Part shown: piece by piece, positions 37,301 through 45,612 of the stretch | Position numbering within the stretch: position 1 is the first letter of the stretch | Layout: each line of letters starts with the position of its first letter | Assembly: GCA_964509335.1 (NCBI GenBank) | Contig: CAZDXB010000016.1 | Coordinates: 10,979-74,978 of the forward strand | DNA length: 64,000 bases | Source: CAZDXB01 sp964509335 | Lineage (GTDB): Bacteria; Bacteroidota; Ignavibacteria; Kapaibacteriales; UBA2268 | Direction: 5' to 3' | The notes under the pieces: generated by a model | The model's input: only the letters and a program-made list of their open reading frames with translations | The model's database searches: none | Told to the model about the DNA's origin: nothing | Made by a program: the position numbers and the translations under genes

Positions 37301-39638
37301 TGTCGGCGTCGGAATAATATAAAGCGAGCGCGTTCGGCTTTGCTTCGTTCAGTTCGGAATTGTCGAGCGTAAATCCAACGTCGCCGAGGTTCGCGTTTTC
37401 ATAATCGACGCGATAGTAACGCTCGACGCCGTGAACTTCACCAATCGTTCGCGACGAATGATATCTTCTAATAGTGAACGAACCGGAATTGCCGGATGAA
37501 ATCGCCAATCCCAATCCCGCATTTTCAACGTCCGCTTTGTTCGTTATAAACGCGCTTTTGATAAACCCGCCGCTCGTTCCGCCGGCGCCGGGCGTTTCGT
37601 TTTTTATGGTATTGCCCGCCGATTCGATTAATCGCGAACTGGATTTCAGCATAGTAATAGTCGAACTGCCGTTAAGATTGACATCGCCGAGATTTAGCGT
37701 CAAATAATCGTCAAAGAACAAGCCAGCTTCCAGCTTAACGCCCGCCTGATTGTTTAATTTTAGCGTCGAAAATGTAGCCGCGTTCCCGCTTATCAATTGT
37801 TCGTCGTCGCCCGTCAGCGTAATCGTTCCGCTCGTAGCCGTAAAAGTTCCGTCGTTTATAAAATCGCCTTTGACTTGAAAATTATCGCCCGTCGTAATAT
37901 TCGAAGAAGAAGAAATTTTCAAACCCTGAAACTTCAAAGCGTCGCCGCCGGAAATCTCGTCGCTGGAGGGCGTCGTCGCGTTTGAATTGAGCGTTACGAC
38001 GCTGGGACTATATGCCGCGAAACCGCCGTTTTCGGGATTGGCGTCGTTCCCTTGAGCGTATAGCTCGCCGTCAACTTGGAAGTTTGACATAGTAGTTACG
38101 AAATTGTCGCCGCTCGCGGCTGATCCAAAAGTCAGATGCTTAAAAATCAATACGCTCGAATTTGATATGCTTTTGTTTCCCGCTTCGATAAAGGATATTG
38201 TCGAGGAGCCGGAAGCGGCGAAATATCCATTGGTGTTTACCGTAAAATCGCCTGTCAAATCGAAGCTGTTCGTCGTCTTAACCGCCGAATTTCTATTTAC
38301 GCTAAAATCATGGAATTTCAAATTCTCCGCGCTTCCCGGAACTATTATCCTTTTTGCGGTAGAGCTTGTCTCGTCGTTGGAAAACGTAATTAACGACGGA
38401 TTAGTAGCCGTGAAAGACGCGCTCGCGCCAACGTTTAAATCGCCGGTAATTCTAAAGTCGGAAGCGCTCGCAACTTGCAACGAGAGGTCCGAAATAATCA
38501 CATCGCCGAAGCGCAAATCGCCGTTGTCGGATACGTCGATATCAAGACCGCCCGACGCGCCCGTCTCGCCAATCGTAATCGTGCCGCTCGCGCAGCGGAA
38601 ACTGCCGTCGCCTTCTACGACAAAAGAAAAATCGCTCGCGCTCTTTAATAATATATCCGCCGAATCGGACACGGCAGAATTGGCCGCCACTTTAATATTC
38701 GAAAAAGTCAAGCTGGAAGACGAGCTAATCGACTTCGGATAAATCCAGTTGGCGTCGTTGTCGAATATAATAGTAGCCGCCGATGCGTCGAAATTGCCGG
38801 AATTATCTATGTCGCCGGCTATTTTAAGCGAATCGACAATAGTCAAAGTAGAGCTTGAATTGACCGTTAAATCGCCTACGGTCAAAACGCCTTCGCCGGA
38901 CGAACTGAAGGAAGACGAAGCCGTCGTTATCAGTTCGCTTTGCGAGTGAAGCGACTGATTAATATCCGAGGCGTAAAATAAACTGCCGCCCAAATTTACA
39001 GTCGAGCCGCTGTCGTTGGTGAAAACCGCGTCGCCGTTGATTCGTATGTTCCCGTTTATTGTTAGCGCGTTTCGTTGTATGTTAAATTCGCCGTCGTCGC
39101 AAAACAGGTCGCTTTGAACCGTTAAGTTCGTGTCTATCGTTAATTTGCCGTCATTGTGCGTTCGGTTTACTATTAGCGAGTTAATTGTCGAAATATCCTT
39201 CGGCAAAGTCGTAGTAAAAGTGGAGCTACCGGCGAAAGTAAGATTAGCCGAACTGAAATTCGAGAGCGTCCCCGTATTTTCGAAAGCCCTTTTTAGCGTT
39301 ATCGTAGCCGAGCTCGAAGCGTCGAATTCGCCTTGGACTGTTAAATCGCCGTTAACGGTTAAAGAATTTGCCGTAGCGAAGCTCAGCGTCCCATTATAAC
39401 CAATAGTAATATTATTAGCCACCGCGTCGGCGGAATTTACGGCGACTTCGTAATCGTTTATCGCAACGTTGTCGGCGCTTGAATTTGGGAAAGACGCCGC
39501 GCCCCAAGTGTTCGGGTCGTTCCAATTTCCGCTTTGAACCGCCTCGTAATTCGCCGCGCCTAAAGCGTTAAGGCAAAGGAAAAAGACGCTTGTAATTACA
39601 AAAAATATTTTGTTTTTCGACCGGAAACGCCCCTTCAT
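34317..39638 (-). CDS. Giant Ser/Thr-rich surface protein with FN3 and PPC-like domains
   Basis: From ATG 39638 (the upstream TTG at 39689 would precede the signal) the product is 1773 aa with signal SKNKIFFVITSVFFLCLNAL. Residues 30-800 are Ser/Thr-rich beta-strand repeats (FSNxxVNxxxSxxxxxxSxxxxGDxTVNxxGxFxASSxSTI-like) that look like a beta-helix or adhesin stalk. The middle has Ser-rich Ig-like pieces, then three FN3-like domains around residues 1270-1620 that share YVVYKGS/FVVYAGS and YYFSVYNYNGAGG signatures. The last 120 residues (YEPNNTADSLEYW to YRFKVKG) are a pre-peptidase C-terminal-like beta sandwich. It is probably a cell-surface adhesin or matrix protein. No T9SS sorting domain is visible. 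Confidence 0.82.
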   Translation of the reverse strand: MKGRFRSKNKIFFVITSVFFLCLNALGAANYEAVQSGNWNDPNTWGAASFPNSSADNVAINDYEVAVNSADAVANNITIGYNGTLSFATANSLTVNGDLTVQGEFDASSSATITLKRAFENTGTLSNFSSANLTFAGSSTFTTTLPKDISTINSLIVNRTHNDGKLTIDTNLTVQSDLFCDDGEFNIQRNALTINGNIRINGDAVFTNDSGSTVNLGGSLFYASDINQSLHSQSELITTASSSFSSSGEGVLTVGDLTVNSSSTLTIVDSLKIAGDIDNSGNFDASAATIIFDNDANWIYPKSISSSSSLTFSNIKVAANSAVSDSADILLKSASDFSFVVEGDGSFRCASGTITIGETGASGGLDIDVSDNGDLRFGDVIISDLSLQVASASDFRITGDLNVGASASFTATNPSLITFSNDETSSTAKRIIVPGSAENLKFHDFSVNRNSAVKTTNSFDLTGDFTVNTNGYFAASGSSTISFIEAGNKSISNSSVLIFKHLTFGSAASGDNFVTTMSNFQVDGELYAQGNDANPENGGFAAYSPSVVTLNSNATTPSSDEISGGDALKFQGLKISSSSNITTGDNFQVKGDFINDGTFTATSGTITLTGDDEQLISGNAATFSTLKLNNQAGVKLEAGLFFDDYLTLNLGDVNLNGSSTITMLKSSSRLIESAGNTIKNETPGAGGTSGGFIKSAFITNKADVENAGLGLAISSGNSGSFTIRRYHSSRTIGEVHGVERYYRVDYENANLGDVGFTLDNSELNEAKPNALALYYSDADNSTSWTRLSSTFTYNEGVSTSSMTATGLNGLGSPIYLTLAPIRATVQSLPASGIDSLNEAAESPLVAGKSDRIIFGFGINTPTSINNIDSLKISVSSATYSEQFENYEFKYDSDRDLTTAGLSSASSSVSYSGGVLSIESISPSNLSAGDNYFFVLADVSSTVSSSSSPVSLTFSDSDLYLSSAETNTFTLSGSSYSFTDFQVTASESNTFGGNLTTSATLTRQPVFSFALTPPASAPTTTFTAVDIYLTSSSYTHFTDFRLWNDKNKNGYYDGADVSLGSSSTLTASSGTVTFSGFSNTFTEAQDYLFTCKVSPSAQTYSNIQAKIFDEGWVTVTSPASVAPFSSTLSGELMTVSSSTIPTKLSIESVEMTTPVSGFSDNEFISGFPLSIVVEAQDASGSPQGVTSDTDVTFTISAGSATVTNNSATISQYNSFVSANSVTLTNPDGATGIAITASTASLTSATYTGITLYAQEPTTAPSSLTFTQVTQTSATLSWSAGTPANHILIAKQGGEPDAPTRGTSYTASSTFSNPSGSTGTGSYVVYKGSGTRATVTGLTAAKRYYFSVYNYNGAGGGIRYKLYGDDGDMITLADTTTLSTEPTTQVSSLSVSSPQDTSMKLSWTNGAGSKRLIIARLNSPVSTAPTDGEEYQTSANFGEGDQIADGFVVYAGSSSSVTVKNLSPSSDAGDNTYYFAAYEYNDAGGYENYLTSSSTTASRKTLFAEPKIQASDITFVSGPSGGGYYADDNSIALSWKNGDGDGRIAVCSTTMTQSEKPSDATAEYSETPSVAGATVQLGTTESIGSGFIVYKGSDETNSVVVNGLTRGRRYIFQVFEYNGSGAAASTSQVNYLTDSANDNPNSKICDKYEPNNTADSLEYWQYVKTDGTVYSGVLSDTSDEDWFYFEPNCAAGENNIKIELYNLPENYELDLYNYTGSRLLRRSFNQQLTNETIILNNVPNSRYYIRIYTRYNNASYSPYRFKVKGASSRLRSITR

Positions 39639-39767
39639 ATTTTTTGAAAAAGCTCGTATTTTAGGTTTAATTTTCAAGTGATTTACCAAATTATTTCCAA
39701 ATTTTTCCCAATATTTTTCAATTAGCGTGCCAAGGGAAAATTGGAAAAAAGAACGAAAATATATCGC

Positions 39768-39797
39768 CTCGTTCCGAAATTGTGGTTTCGGAACGAG
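39768..39797. terminator. Perfect 12-bp hairpin, possible terminator
   Basis: CTCGTTCCGAAA pairs perfectly with TTTCGGAACGAG around a six-base loop. It sits 25 bases past the 3' end of the acrylyl-CoA reductase-like gene and before the giant surface-protein gene, both on the minus strand. There is no T tract directly behind it, so it may terminate or only separate mRNAs. Confidence 0.55.
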
Positions 39798-39821
39798 AAA
39801 CGAAATAAACGCTTAGTTAAT

Positions 39822-40817
39822 TCAATCTTTTAAATTAACGATTACTTTCCCTGCCTGTCCGCCTTGGAGGATTATGTCGATTTCGTCGTTCAAACCGTTT
39901 AAATCGGTTTCCTTTATCAATCTGTCGTAGTTTTCCAGCTTCCATTCTTTTGAGATTCTATCCCAGATTTTCAGCCGATAATCCATTGGTCTTTCCGCCG
40001 AATCGATTCCTATTAGAGATATACCGCGAAGAATGAATGGATATACGTAGGTATCGAATTTGTCGGAGCCGACGAGTCCAACGCTGCAAACGGCGCCTCG
40101 CGGCTTGATAGAGCGGATAATCGTCGATAGCGTATTGCCGCCGACGTTGTCGATAGCTCCCTCCCATCTGCCGCGCAGCAGAGGCTTGCCCGATGTGTCG
40201 TTAACGTCTTTCCTCGAAACAACTTCACTCGCGCCGAGTTCCAGAAGATATTCAATTTTATCCATCTTGCCGGTGGAAGCGATAACTTCGTATCCCGCGT
40301 TCGCCAGCATACCGGTCGCTAGACTTCCGACCGCGCCGGTAGCCCCCGTTACTAATACTTTGCCCGAACGAACGCCTCGCTCCTGCAACTCGTTGATACA
40401 AATTCCCGCCGTAAATCCCGCCGTTCCGTAAACCATCGATTCTTTTAACGTCATATTCTCGGGCAACTTAACAACCCAATCGGCGGGGACTCTAATATAC
40501 TGCTGGAATCCGCCGGAAGTGTTCATACCCAAATCATAGCCGGTTACCAACACTTCCTCGCCATCGGAGAATCTATCGGATTCGCTCTCGGCTACCACTC
40601 CCGCCGCGTCGATTCCGGGAGTAAAAGGATACCTTCTCGTTACGCCTCTGTGTCCGCTGGCGGAAAGCGCGTCTTTGTAATTCAACGAGGAATATTGCGT
40701 TTTAATTAAAACTTCGTGTTCCGGCAACTCGGAAATTTTTTTGCTCTTCAGGCTTCTTTTGAACTTATTCGGCTCGAATTCTTCGACTATCAAGGCTTTG
40801 AAGTTAACGTCTCTCAT
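39822..40817 (-). CDS. acuI: YhdH/YhfP-family zinc-free quinone oxidoreductase (acrylyl-CoA reductase-like)
   Basis: Starting at ATG 40817 (the TTG at 40832 is the alternative), the product is 331 aa. It is a medium-chain reductase without zinc ligands: VLIKTQYSSLNYKDALSASG near the N-terminus, then GGFQQYIRVPADWVVKLPE, and the nucleotide motif VLVTGATGAVGSLATGMLA, then the SxKxD/xxYLLELGASEV segment. Close relatives (AcuI, YhdH) reduce acrylyl-CoA to propionyl-CoA with NADPH. This is a family inference. The gene is divergent from the hydroxyacyl-CoA dehydrogenase gene across about 145 bases, so both may share a regulatory region. Confidence 0.8.
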   Translation of the reverse strand: MRDVNFKALIVEEFEPNKFKRSLKSKKISELPEHEVLIKTQYSSLNYKDALSASGHRGVTRRYPFTPGIDAAGVVAESESDRFSDGEEVLVTGYDLGMNTSGGFQQYIRVPADWVVKLPENMTLKESMVYGTAGFTAGICINELQERGVRSGKVLVTGATGAVGSLATGMLANAGYEVIASTGKMDKIEYLLELGASEVVSRKDVNDTSGKPLLRGRWEGAIDNVGGNTLSTIIRSIKPRGAVCSVGLVGSDKFDTYVYPFILRGISLIGIDSAERPMDYRLKIWDRISKEWKLENYDRLIKETDLNGLNDEIDIILQGGQAGKVIVNLKD

Positions 40818-40963
40818 AAGTTTCCGTTTCAATAGTTTAAATATTTCAAAAAATTTACGTTAAATATAAACTTAGATTTCTTTTTTTGCAAAGTTTTTAT
40901 TACCTTTTAAGTTAATTTTGTCCTCTAACAATTTAAATCTTTTACAAAAAAGGAAGGTTGACT

Positions 40964-41842
40964 ATGAACATTCAAAAAGTACTAGTAATCGGAGCTGGAA
41001 CGATGGGCAACGGAATAGCCCACGTCTTTTCCCAATTCGGACACGAAGTAATCCTAAGCGACGTTTCCGAAGACATTTTAAACAAAGCGAAAGCTGTAAT
41101 AGGAAAGAATCTCGGCAGGCAAGTCAAAAAAGAAAAAATAACCCAAGAGCAAGCCGACGAAACCTTGAACAGAATAACTACAACCACAAAAATGGAAGAC
41201 GCCAAAGACGTCGATTTTGTAGTGGAAGCCGCTAGCGAGAAAAAGGAGATTAAATTCAAAATCTTTGAAAATCTAGATAAAATCACGCGTCCCGAAGTGA
41301 TATTAGGCACTAACACCTCCACTATCTCAATCACCGAGATAGGCGCGGTAACAAGCAAACCGGACAAAGTCATTGGAATGCACTTTATGAATCCCGTCCC
41401 AATGATAAAATTAGTCGAAGTAATTCGCGGCTTGGTTACGACCGACGAAACATACAAGACCGTAATGGATTTAGCGGGCAAATTAGGCAAAACCCCAATA
41501 CTGGCGAACGATTATCCCGGATTCATCGCGAATAGAATCTTGATGCCGTTAATAAACGAAGCCGTATTCGCCTTGATGGAAGGCGTGGGAACGGTGGAAG
41601 CTATCGACGGAGTAGCCAAATTGGGCTTGGCGCATCCGATGGGACCGCTTATGCTTGCCGACTTGATTGGCTTGGACGTTACATTATCCATTATGGAAGT
41701 TCTGCACAGCGACATCGGCGACCCCAGATTTAGACCGGCTCCGCTACTCAAAAAAGTAGTCGCGGCAGGCTATTACGGAAGAAAAACCGGCAAAGGATTT
41801 TACGATTACTCGGGCGACAAACCCGAACCAATGTGTTTTTAG
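40964..41842 (+). CDS. hbd: 3-hydroxybutyryl-CoA (3-hydroxyacyl-CoA) dehydrogenase
   Basis: ATG 40964 gives 292 aa; a TTG six bases upstream is less likely because AGGAAGG lies 7-13 bases before this ATG. The N-terminal NAD motif is VIGAGTMGNGIAHVF, followed by the 3-hydroxyacyl-CoA dehydrogenase signature (GMHFMNPVPMIKLVEVIRG with His and Asn/Glu for catalysis) and the C-terminal DYPGFIANRILMPLINEA and GRKTGKGFYDY. It oxidises 3-hydroxybutyryl-CoA or longer 3-hydroxyacyl-CoA with NAD(P). A TPR gene follows 25 bases later. It fits beta-oxidation or butyrate metabolism. Confidence 0.93.
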   Translation: MNIQKVLVIGAGTMGNGIAHVFSQFGHEVILSDVSEDILNKAKAVIGKNLGRQVKKEKITQEQADETLNRITTTTKMEDAKDVDFVVEAASEKKEIKFKIFENLDKITRPEVILGTNTSTISITEIGAVTSKPDKVIGMHFMNPVPMIKLVEVIRGLVTTDETYKTVMDLAGKLGKTPILANDYPGFIANRILMPLINEAVFALMEGVGTVEAIDGVAKLGLAHPMGPLMLADLIGLDVTLSIMEVLHSDIGDPRFRPAPLLKKVVAAGYYGRKTGKGFYDYSGDKPEPMCF

Positions 41843-41867
41843 GATGGCAACATAAATCTAATATTTT

Positions 41868-42584
41868 ATGAAAGACACCGATATAACGGCGAAAGACATA
41901 TCGGCGGCGGATAACCCGGATTTACTCGCGGCTTACGAAGCCGAGTTGAAGGGCGATTATATGAGAGCCGTTGAATTATACAACAAAATTCTGGACGAAA
42001 ATCCGAACATTGGATTTCTCTATAAACGGGCGGGCAAGGATTACCAAAGGCTCGGTATGTTCGAAGATTCGGTGGAGTATTTGGAAAAAGCCGCCAAGCT
42101 TCTACCCGAATACTCAACCGTCTGGTACGATTTGGGGTTGGCGTATTATAAACTAGCCGATTTGAAAAAATCTATTGAATGTCTTCGTAAAGCGGTCGAG
42201 CTTGAAAAAGACTTTATTAACGCAAGGTATTGGCTCGGATTGGTTTATCTGCAATACGAGAAATTTTACAGAGCCAGAGAGCATTTTCAGTATATAGCCG
42301 AAGCCCGCCCTAATTTTACAGTGGCGATTTATCATTTGGGAGTTATTAACCTTAAAGAGAATTTTTTTAGAGAAGCGATTAAGAACTTTAAAGAAGTGAT
42401 AAAAAGAAATCCCGACAGCCCCGCGGCTCACACGAGATTAGGCGAAGCTTATATGAATATCGACGAAGACGACGAAGCGCGCCAAGCGTTTGAAAAAGCT
42501 TTGGCGTTAGACCCGGATTACTATCAAGCGAGACAGATGTTGTTCGTTCTCGACGAAAAGTCGAAGAGCGGCGGCGTGTGGTAA
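41868..42584 (+). CDS. Cytoplasmic TPR protein (paralogue 1)
   Basis: The 238-aa soluble protein consists almost wholly of six or so tetratricopeptide repeats, with motif pieces such as DYMRAVELYNKIL, GFLYKRAGKDYQRLG, MFEDSVEYLEKAAKLLPEYSTVWYDLGLAYYKL and NPDSPAAHTRLGEAYMN. There is no signal peptide. It closely resembles the next gene product in order and repeat spacing. TPR proteins assemble complexes; the partner is unknown. It lies 25 bases behind the hydroxyacyl-CoA dehydrogenase gene and could be cotranscribed. Confidence 0.85.
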   Translation: MKDTDITAKDISAADNPDLLAAYEAELKGDYMRAVELYNKILDENPNIGFLYKRAGKDYQRLGMFEDSVEYLEKAAKLLPEYSTVWYDLGLAYYKLADLKKSIECLRKAVELEKDFINARYWLGLVYLQYEKFYRAREHFQYIAEARPNFTVAIYHLGVINLKENFFREAIKNFKEVIKRNPDSPAAHTRLGEAYMNIDEDDEARQAFEKALALDPDYYQARQMLFVLDEKSKSGGVW

Positions 42585-42636
42585 TTTAATTTATTTTTTG
42601 CATCCAATTGCAGACTTTAAATAATTAGGAGCTACA

Positions 42637-43329
42637 ATGGAGAAAAAACAAAGATTCGATTCCGACGACCCGGACATTCTCGCGGCGTATCAAGCGGAGA
42701 CCAACGGAGATTATTCGGAAGCGATTAAATACTACAAAAAAGCTATAGAAAGAGACCCAAACAAAGGCATAGTTTACAAACATTGCGGCAACGTTTTTTA
42801 TAGAATAGGAAGACTCGGCGAAGCCGTCGGATCATTAGAAAAAGCCGCTGAATTATTGCCTCAGTTCCCTACTGTCCGATACGAGCTAGGATTGGCTTAT
42901 TATAGACAAGTGAGAATCCTCGAGTCAATCGCCCAAATGAAAAAAGTATTGGAACTCGACGAGCATTTTCTGATGGCGCACTACTGGCTAGGGATACTAA
43001 ATTACCATTACGGACATTTAAATGACGCGAAAAAACATTACGAAATAGTTACGCAAAGAAATCCCGATTTTACGATAGCTTTTTTCCATCTCGGAACGAC
43101 AAATTTAAGGCTCGGCTTATACAAGGATTCCATTAAGGCATTGCGGGAAGTCATCAAAAGCCATTCCAGTCCGGCGGCTTTCACTTTGCTCGGGGAGGCT
43201 TACCTCAATCTAGACGAAAAATTCGAAGCGAGAAAAGCTTTCAAAAAAGCTCTGGAAATCGACCCGGACGACAGAAAAGCTATTCGCGGCTTGAGAATGG
43301 CTGAGCAATTCGACGAGCTTAGCTTGTAA
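42637..43329 (+). CDS. Cytoplasmic TPR protein (paralogue 2)
   Basis: The 230-aa protein has the same repeat plan as the preceding gene product: DDPDILAAYQAETNGDYSEA matches DNPDLLAAYEAELKGDYMRA, and RKAFKKALEIDPDDRKA matches RQAFEKALALDPDYYQA. This points to tandem duplication. There is no signal peptide. A Shine-Dalgarno-like TTAGGAG stands six bases before the ATG. No function can be named; both copies probably act as scaffolds. Confidence 0.85.
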   Translation: MEKKQRFDSDDPDILAAYQAETNGDYSEAIKYYKKAIERDPNKGIVYKHCGNVFYRIGRLGEAVGSLEKAAELLPQFPTVRYELGLAYYRQVRILESIAQMKKVLELDEHFLMAHYWLGILNYHYGHLNDAKKHYEIVTQRNPDFTIAFFHLGTTNLRLGLYKDSIKALREVIKSHSSPAAFTLLGEAYLNLDEKFEARKAFKKALEIDPDDRKAIRGLRMAEQFDELSL

Positions 43330-43435
43330 ACTAACAAACGCCGCCTCGCTTTGATTTCCTTTTTTTATTTGGCAGTTAAGCTTTTCTGGAAATTTCGTCG
43401 TAAAAGTAGAATTGTAGGGAGCGCCTCAATCGAAC

Positions 43436-43455
43436 CCTTCGGGTAAACCCGAAGG
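43436..43455. repeat. Palindromic repeat, CCTTCGGGT type
   Basis: CCTTCGGGTAAACCCGAAGG forms a 9-bp stem with a two-base loop. It is followed by TTGAC, and resembles a perfect palindrome at 51926-51949 that also ends in GGTTGAC. The second hairpin of this spacer has the same geometry. Confidence 0.75.
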
Positions 43456-43500
43456 TTGACGTAAATTCACAACTGGCAGGTGTTTCAAAGGTTAAGTAAA

Positions 43501-43520
43501 CCTCAGGGTTTACCCTGAGG
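43501..43520. repeat. Palindromic repeat, CCTCAGGGT type
   Basis: CCTCAGGGTTTACCCTGAGG forms a 9-bp stem and a two-base loop. Base changes relative to the 43436 copy occur in pairs on both arms, which keeps the stem intact. Confidence 0.75.
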
Positions 43521-43634
43521 ACAGTAAAAACATAGTTATTCGACAGCCTCTTTACCTTGAGGGAAGCAAAAACTATAGTTATGAGACAATCCCTACTTAT
43601 TGCAAGTATTTACAATATTATGAAATAAAAATCT

Positions 43635-44507
43635 ATGAAAAAAGCATCAATTCGTTTCGCCGCCGTCGCTTTAGCGCTGTCCCTTTTTGCCTGCGCTACC
43701 GCCGAAAAGACGACGGATTATCAAATTTCAAAAGTAACCGGCTTGCTCTGGAAAGTCGAATCTCAAACGGCGACGGTATATTTATTAGGTTCTATCCACT
43801 TCGCGACCGACGACTTTTATCCCTTAAATTCAAAAATCGAAGAAGCTTTCGAGAAATCAGACGTATTGACGCTGGAGGCCGATATTAGCAAAGCGAATCC
43901 ATTTGAACTAATGCAGGCGGCGAGTTATCAAGACGATAGAACTTGGAAGGACGAGCTTAGCGACGAATTGATAGCGAAAGTCGAAAAAGCTCTCGACAAA
44001 TACAATCTGCCTTCGGTTATGTACGATAAAATGAAGCCATGGTTTATCGCTTTGTCTATTTCCGCTATGCAAGCCAAATCAAAAGGATTCGACGAAAAAA
44101 AAGGCATAGACGTTTATTTCTCAAAAAAAGCTAAGAAAAGCGGGAAAGATATATTCGAGTTAGAATCCGTAAAAGAGCAATTAGCTATTTTCGACGAAAA
44201 GCTGAAAAATCATCAAGAGGAATTTCTTAAGCTAACTTTAACGGAAGGCGAAGAGAGCTTGGAAACGCTCGATTCTATGGCGAATTACTGGAAAGAAGGG
44301 AACGTAGAGGCTCTGGAAAAGGAATTATTCTCCGACTATTTAGAAAAAGAAGAATACGAGCCGATTTACGACGCGCTTTATTCGGACAGAAACAAGAAAA
44401 TGACCAAAAAAATCAGAGAATACCTGAAAACGAACAAAACATATTTCATAGTCGTTGGAGCGGCGCATTTGATAGGAAAAGAAGGCATAGTCAAATTAAT
44501 TAAATAA
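43635..44507 (+). CDS. TraB/PrgY/GumN-family lipoprotein
   Basis: The 290-aa product has a lipoprotein signal ending LSLFAC (Cys20). The mature part shows the family start GLLWKVESQTATVYLLGSIHFA (about 34-55), a second motif DVLTLEADISKANPF, and the conserved end TYFIVVGAAHLIGKEGIV. Members of this family are proposed to be metallopeptidase-like, with a Gly-x-x-His and a Glu serving as putative ligands; direct evidence is thin. It should sit in the periplasm or outer membrane. The SDR gene follows after 23 bases with a strong AGGAGGG Shine-Dalgarno. Confidence 0.85.
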   Translation: MKKASIRFAAVALALSLFACATAEKTTDYQISKVTGLLWKVESQTATVYLLGSIHFATDDFYPLNSKIEEAFEKSDVLTLEADISKANPFELMQAASYQDDRTWKDELSDELIAKVEKALDKYNLPSVMYDKMKPWFIALSISAMQAKSKGFDEKKGIDVYFSKKAKKSGKDIFELESVKEQLAIFDEKLKNHQEEFLKLTLTEGEESLETLDSMANYWKEGNVEALEKELFSDYLEKEEYEPIYDALYSDRNKKMTKKIREYLKTNKTYFIVVGAAHLIGKEGIVKLIK

Positions 44508-44530
44508 ATAGGAATAAAAAAGGAGGGATT

Positions 44531-45307
44531 ATGAACGTAAAAGGCAAAACCGTTCTAATAACGGGCGCTTCCGCGGGAATAGGCAGAGGTTGCGCCGAAG
44601 CCTTCGCCGAAGCGGGAGCGAGATTGATATTAGTCGCCAGAAGAAGCGAAAAACTGAAGGAAGTCTCCGAGGATATATTCAAAAAATACGGAGCGGAAAT
44701 TTACGGTATCACTTGCGACGTAAGCGATTACGAGCAAATCAAAAAGCACATAGAAAATTTGCCCGAAAGATGGGACGCAATCGACGTATTAATAAACAAC
44801 GCCGGGAAAGCTCTCGGCTGGAATCCGATTCAGGAAGGCGACGTAAAGGATTGGGACGAGATGATAGACGTCAACATAAAAGGCTTGTTATACGTATCGA
44901 GACTGGTTCTGCCGCAAATGGTAAACAGGCAAACCGGACACGTAATAAATATCGGCTCGATTGCGGGCAGGGAGGCGTATCCCAATGGCAACGTCTATTG
45001 CGGAACGAAAGCCGCCGTCGCCGCGATTACCGAAGGAATGATAATCGATTTGAACGGAACTGGCGTTAAAGTAACTAATCTCGAGCCCGGATTAGTCGAA
45101 ACGGAGTTCTCGCTAGTCCGCTTCCACGGCGACAAAGAGAAAGCCGAGCGGGTTTACGAAGGATACACGCCGCTAAGCGGAAGAGACGTAGCGGACGTCG
45201 CCCTTAATTGCGTTCAAGCGCCGGACAACGTAACGATACAAGACGCTCTCGTTACGCCGACAGACCAAGCGACCGCAACGATGGTAGATAAGAAAGAAAA
45301 AAATTAA
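44531..45307 (+). CDS. Short-chain dehydrogenase/reductase, YdfG-like
   Basis: The 258-aa enzyme has the classical SDR NADP motif TGASAGIGRGCAEAFAEAGA near the N-terminus, NNAG at about residue 89, catalytic Ser in NIGSIAG, and Tyr-x-x-x-Lys in NVYCGTKAAV. The segment GMIIDLNGTGVKVTNLEPGLVETEF is typical of YdfG/serine-3-dehydrogenase-like members that reduce 3-hydroxy acid semialdehydes. An AGGAGGG ribosome-binding site lies 5 bases before ATG 44531. No clear operon partner exists besides the TraB-like gene just upstream. Confidence 0.9.
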   Translation: MNVKGKTVLITGASAGIGRGCAEAFAEAGARLILVARRSEKLKEVSEDIFKKYGAEIYGITCDVSDYEQIKKHIENLPERWDAIDVLINNAGKALGWNPIQEGDVKDWDEMIDVNIKGLLYVSRLVLPQMVNRQTGHVINIGSIAGREAYPNGNVYCGTKAAVAAITEGMIIDLNGTGVKVTNLEPGLVETEFSLVRFHGDKEKAERVYEGYTPLSGRDVADVALNCVQAPDNVTIQDALVTPTDQATATMVDKKEKN

Positions 45308-45400
45308 TTTTTTAAAAAGCCGTTTATATTATATATTTGCAAGTCATAGCTACTTCACGGTAGCGGGAACGCGACGTTTTTTGAAATTTTGAGTTTTCTA

Positions 45401-45494
45401 GGAGGGGTGGCAGAGTGGCTGAATGCACCGGTTTGCTAAACCGACGTAGGGCTAATAGGCTCTACCGAGGGTTCGAATCCCTCCCCCTCCGCCA
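45401..45494 (+). tRNA. tRNA-Ser (anticodon GCU)
   Basis: The acceptor arms GGAGGGG (45401-45407) and CCCCTCC (45484-45490) pair, followed by discriminator G and an encoded CCA. The anticodon loop is TTGCTAA, giving GCU. A long variable arm (GTAGGGC...GGCTCTAC) marks class II serine tRNA, and the T arm carries GAGGGTTCGAATCCCTC. One C-A mismatch closes the anticodon stem. Confidence 0.97.
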
Positions 45495-45612
45495 TATCTT
45501 TATCGCTATTCCATTGATAATATTCGTTTATAAAGATTTGAAATTCGTTTCCAACACATTTCCAACGCTTTTTATTCTTCTTATCAATAGATGATTGAAG
45601 CAAAGCTCTCGC

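Larger units (their letters stand above)
43330..43634. other. Intergenic region with two hairpins
   Basis: This 305-base spacer has no ORF that I support. It holds two 9-bp palindromes with two-base loops at 43436-43455 and 43501-43520, listed as repeats. The area just before 43635 should carry the promoter of the TraB-like gene. Confidence 0.6.

Noticed and set aside
38104..38742. 212-aa ORF opposite the giant surface protein gene
   Set aside because: It is antisense to a gene with clear signal peptide and domains; the frame is open only because of biased Ser/Thr codons.
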